Positions 4,230 to 5,753 of a DNA stretch of 5,753 nucleotides are shown one piece after another; positions within the stretch are counted from its first letter, which is position 1, and the number at the start of each line of letters is the position of its first letter. The notes below the pieces were generated by a model, which did not search any database, was not told the DNA's origin, and worked only from the letters and a program-made list of their open reading frames with translations. The translations under genes were made by a program, and so were the position numbers. The DNA lies in the NCBI GenBank assembly GCA_012036375.1, contig JAAUOI010000212.1, forward strand, positions 1-5,753. Direction: 5' to 3'. Source of the DNA: Allobrachymonas sp. GTDB lineage: Bacteria; Pseudomonadota; Gammaproteobacteria; Burkholderiales; Burkholderiaceae_C.

Positions 4230-5753
4230 ATGACTCACCCCATTGATCCATGGCAGCACGTTCATGCGAGCACTTTGGCAGATTACCAACAGCGAGGTAT
4301 TGCCGAGCCCTTTTCAGATCTGCTGTGGTTGCTCAATGAAACCGAGCACGGCAGCGCCAGCCCCGAGCGATTGCATGGCTTTGCGCAGTTAATCGCTCAC
4401 CCCGAGCGCACGCCTGAAATCGATCAAGAATTTTTAGTGCCGTACTTGCTACGCTATATGTGGGAAGTGCCCTATGCACCCTACACACGGCAAGCATGGA
4501 TATGTTTGGAGACGTTGATCGACGATGCCGAGCGCTTGCGGGATGTTGCCGAGGCGATCTTGGCGCTTCACCCACATGGCGATACGCGGGCAGCGGTGGT
4601 GCAATGCCGCGCAGACAGCTGCTGGCCTCAATATTTGTGCGATGCGCTCTTCATGCAACGCCTTGCGCAATTGATGCATAACGACGCACACCCCGCCGTG
4701 CGCTCGGCATGTATCGAATTTCTTGCACTCCACAGCGAGATCGGCACGCCCGATCAGCGGCAGCTTCAAGTTGTTCTGGTCGCACTCTTAGCCAAAGATC
4801 CAAGCGATGAAGTACGCGCAGCTGCCTTCCAAGCTCTGGCCGATTGGGAAAATAGCGCCAGTGAGATTCATGCAGCCTTAACGCAAGCGCTTCGAGATAC
4901 GCGCAATGTGCGAGTGCTCCCGCAGATGCTCAACGCCGTCAGCAGCAGTTGGCTGGGCTCGACGAATCTTTCGGGCTGCTCTGCCGTGCTGGATGCGCTG
5001 GCCGCGCAACGCTCGCATCCTTTGTTCAAAGATTTATGCAGCCGCTTGGCTTGGTTACTGGCTTCAGGTGATGAGCCTGACAGCCCGATCTTGACGCATT
5101 GGCTGGCGCAAGCGCCGTTTGGCAGTAGCCAAGCCTTTGAAGCATTTTTGCGCAGGCAGACCACAGGCGCAGAAGACGCCACACTGCACGCCGGCGCTTG
5201 GGCTGTGCTCCACAAAAACGCGCCCGCGCTAGATCTGAAACCGATATTGCATTTTTTGCTGCACACACCGCAAACAGGTGCATCCTTGGTCTATGCATCT
5301 CAAATTTATACATTTTGGAATCACTTGTTCACGAGAGCCCACACCAACATTACCGTAGCGCAAAGCCATTTTGAACAACTTCATGCGATGAGCATGGCGG
5401 TAGGCGATATGCAGCAATTGCAGCGCTCGAATCGTTTCCGCAACATCTTGTATTCACGTGCTCTGGCTTATTCGCTCTCGCCCTCGCTCGCTCAGGCTGA
5501 TGCGCAGAGGCTGATGGACACCGTTTTTTTGGCCATCGGTCAAGACCCTGCTGTCGGTGCTTCACCCTTTTATCCACTGGCTGAAAACCTCAGCGATGAC
5601 ACGACTGCGGCCTCGCGCGATTGGCGAGTGTTGGCACATCTGATCGACACCCTGCCCGACCGCTACTTGGCGCAATATGCCGCCAAATCACTCACACGGC
5701 GCTACGCCCTGCTCGGAGATGAGTCCATCTTGCGCTTGATTGAGGCGTGGCTC
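4230..5753 (+). CDS. HEAT-like repeat protein of unknown function, C-terminus off window
   Basis: One uninterrupted frame of 508 codons, open at the right edge. I chose ATG 4230 (MTHPIDPWQHVHASTL) because an in-frame TAA at 4200-4202 closes the frame just upstream. An in-frame TTG at 4221 is the only other plausible start. No Shine-Dalgarno sequence sits at normal distance; the nearest purine-rich run, AAGGG, is over 20 bases away. There is no signal peptide or membrane segment, so it is probably cytoplasmic. The sequence is rich in Leu, Ala and helix-forming residues. HEAT-like units appear at about residues 144-167 (RLAQLMHND, HPAVRSACIEFLAL), 180-206 (VLVALLAKDPSDEVRAAAFQALADW) and 212-236 (IHAALTQALRDTRNVRVLPQ). 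The D-x-x-x-x-V-R signature is clear in the second. The rest looks helical, with FLLHTPQTGASLVYASQ, DWRVLAHLIDTL and a conspicuous number of Trp and His, but no catalytic motif. Such solenoids usually bind proteins. No specific partner can be named. Confidence 0.85.
   Translation, partial: MTHPIDPWQHVHASTLADYQQRGIAEPFSDLLWLLNETEHGSASPERLHGFAQLIAHPERTPEIDQEFLVPYLLRYMWEVPYAPYTRQAWICLETLIDDAERLRDVAEAILALHPHGDTRAAVVQCRADSCWPQYLCDALFMQRLAQLMHNDAHPAVRSACIEFLALHSEIGTPDQRQLQVVLVALLAKDPSDEVRAAAFQALADWENSASEIHAALTQALRDTRNVRVLPQMLNAVSSSWLGSTNLSGCSAVLDALAAQRSHPLFKDLCSRLAWLLASGDEPDSPILTHWLAQAPFGSSQAFEAFLRRQTTGAEDATLHAGAWAVLHKNAPALDLKPILHFLLHTPQTGASLVYASQIYTFWNHLFTRAHTNITVAQSHFEQLHAMSMAVGDMQQLQRSNRFRNILYSRALAYSLSPSLAQADAQRLMDTVFLAIGQDPAVGASPFYPLAENLSDDTTAASRDWRVLAHLIDTLPDRYLAQYAAKSLTRRYALLGDESILRLIEAWL

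Noticed and set aside
4868..5266. Minus-strand open frame of 132 codons within the HEAT-like gene
   Set aside because: The plus-strand frame is open for 508 codons with clear HEAT-like periodicity. The antisense translation has no recognisable features.

Overview
The window holds two divergent protein-coding loci separated by a 131-base intergenic region. Base composition is moderately GC-rich. The large protein has a Gram-negative type signal peptide and the layout of a bacterial alpha-2-macroglobulin. This points to a Gram-negative proteobacterium, and my impression of the sequence style is betaproteobacterial (Burkholderiales-like). That placement comes from memory of the family and was not computed.

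Left and centre (1-4098, minus strand): a secreted alpha-2-macroglobulin (A2M) family protein, whose C-terminal part lies off the left edge. About 1,365 residues are visible. They run from a signal peptidase I signal sequence, through N-terminal Ig-like/macroglobulin domains, an MG2-type domain and a bait-region-associated domain, into the start of the core A2M domain. The thioester segment, which separates trapping from non-trapping members, would lie beyond the window. The reading frame is broken at five places (about 3565-3570, 3459-3460, 1855-1857, 1731-1738 and 1440-1441). Each break is explained by one missing or one extra base, four of them clearly within short homopolymers. Family-like protein continues across every break, so these look like assembly or sequencing indels or a very recent inactivation, not long decay. 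As written, the locus would be called as several fragments: 3526-4098, 1801-3474, a short bridging frame inside 1680-1907, 1348-1716, and 1-1451 running off the edge.

Intergenic (4099-4229): carries both start regions. The A2M start has a good Shine-Dalgarno sequence and the right-hand gene does not. It also has two 5-5-5 inverted repeats, an 11-bp direct repeat and a four-codon leader-like frame. I see no convincing sigma-70 promoter on either strand.

Right (4230-5753, plus strand): one uninterrupted 508-codon frame running off the right edge. It encodes a soluble, all-helical, probably cytoplasmic protein with HEAT-like repeats around residues 140-240. Its function is unknown.

Bacterial A2Ms are periplasmic protease traps or structural relatives, often encoded beside the peptidoglycan synthase gene pbpC. 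No pbpC is visible here. If it exists it would be past the left edge. The divergent arrangement allows shared regulation of the two genes, but nothing in the sequence proves a functional link. No RNA genes, mobile elements or CRISPR arrays were seen.
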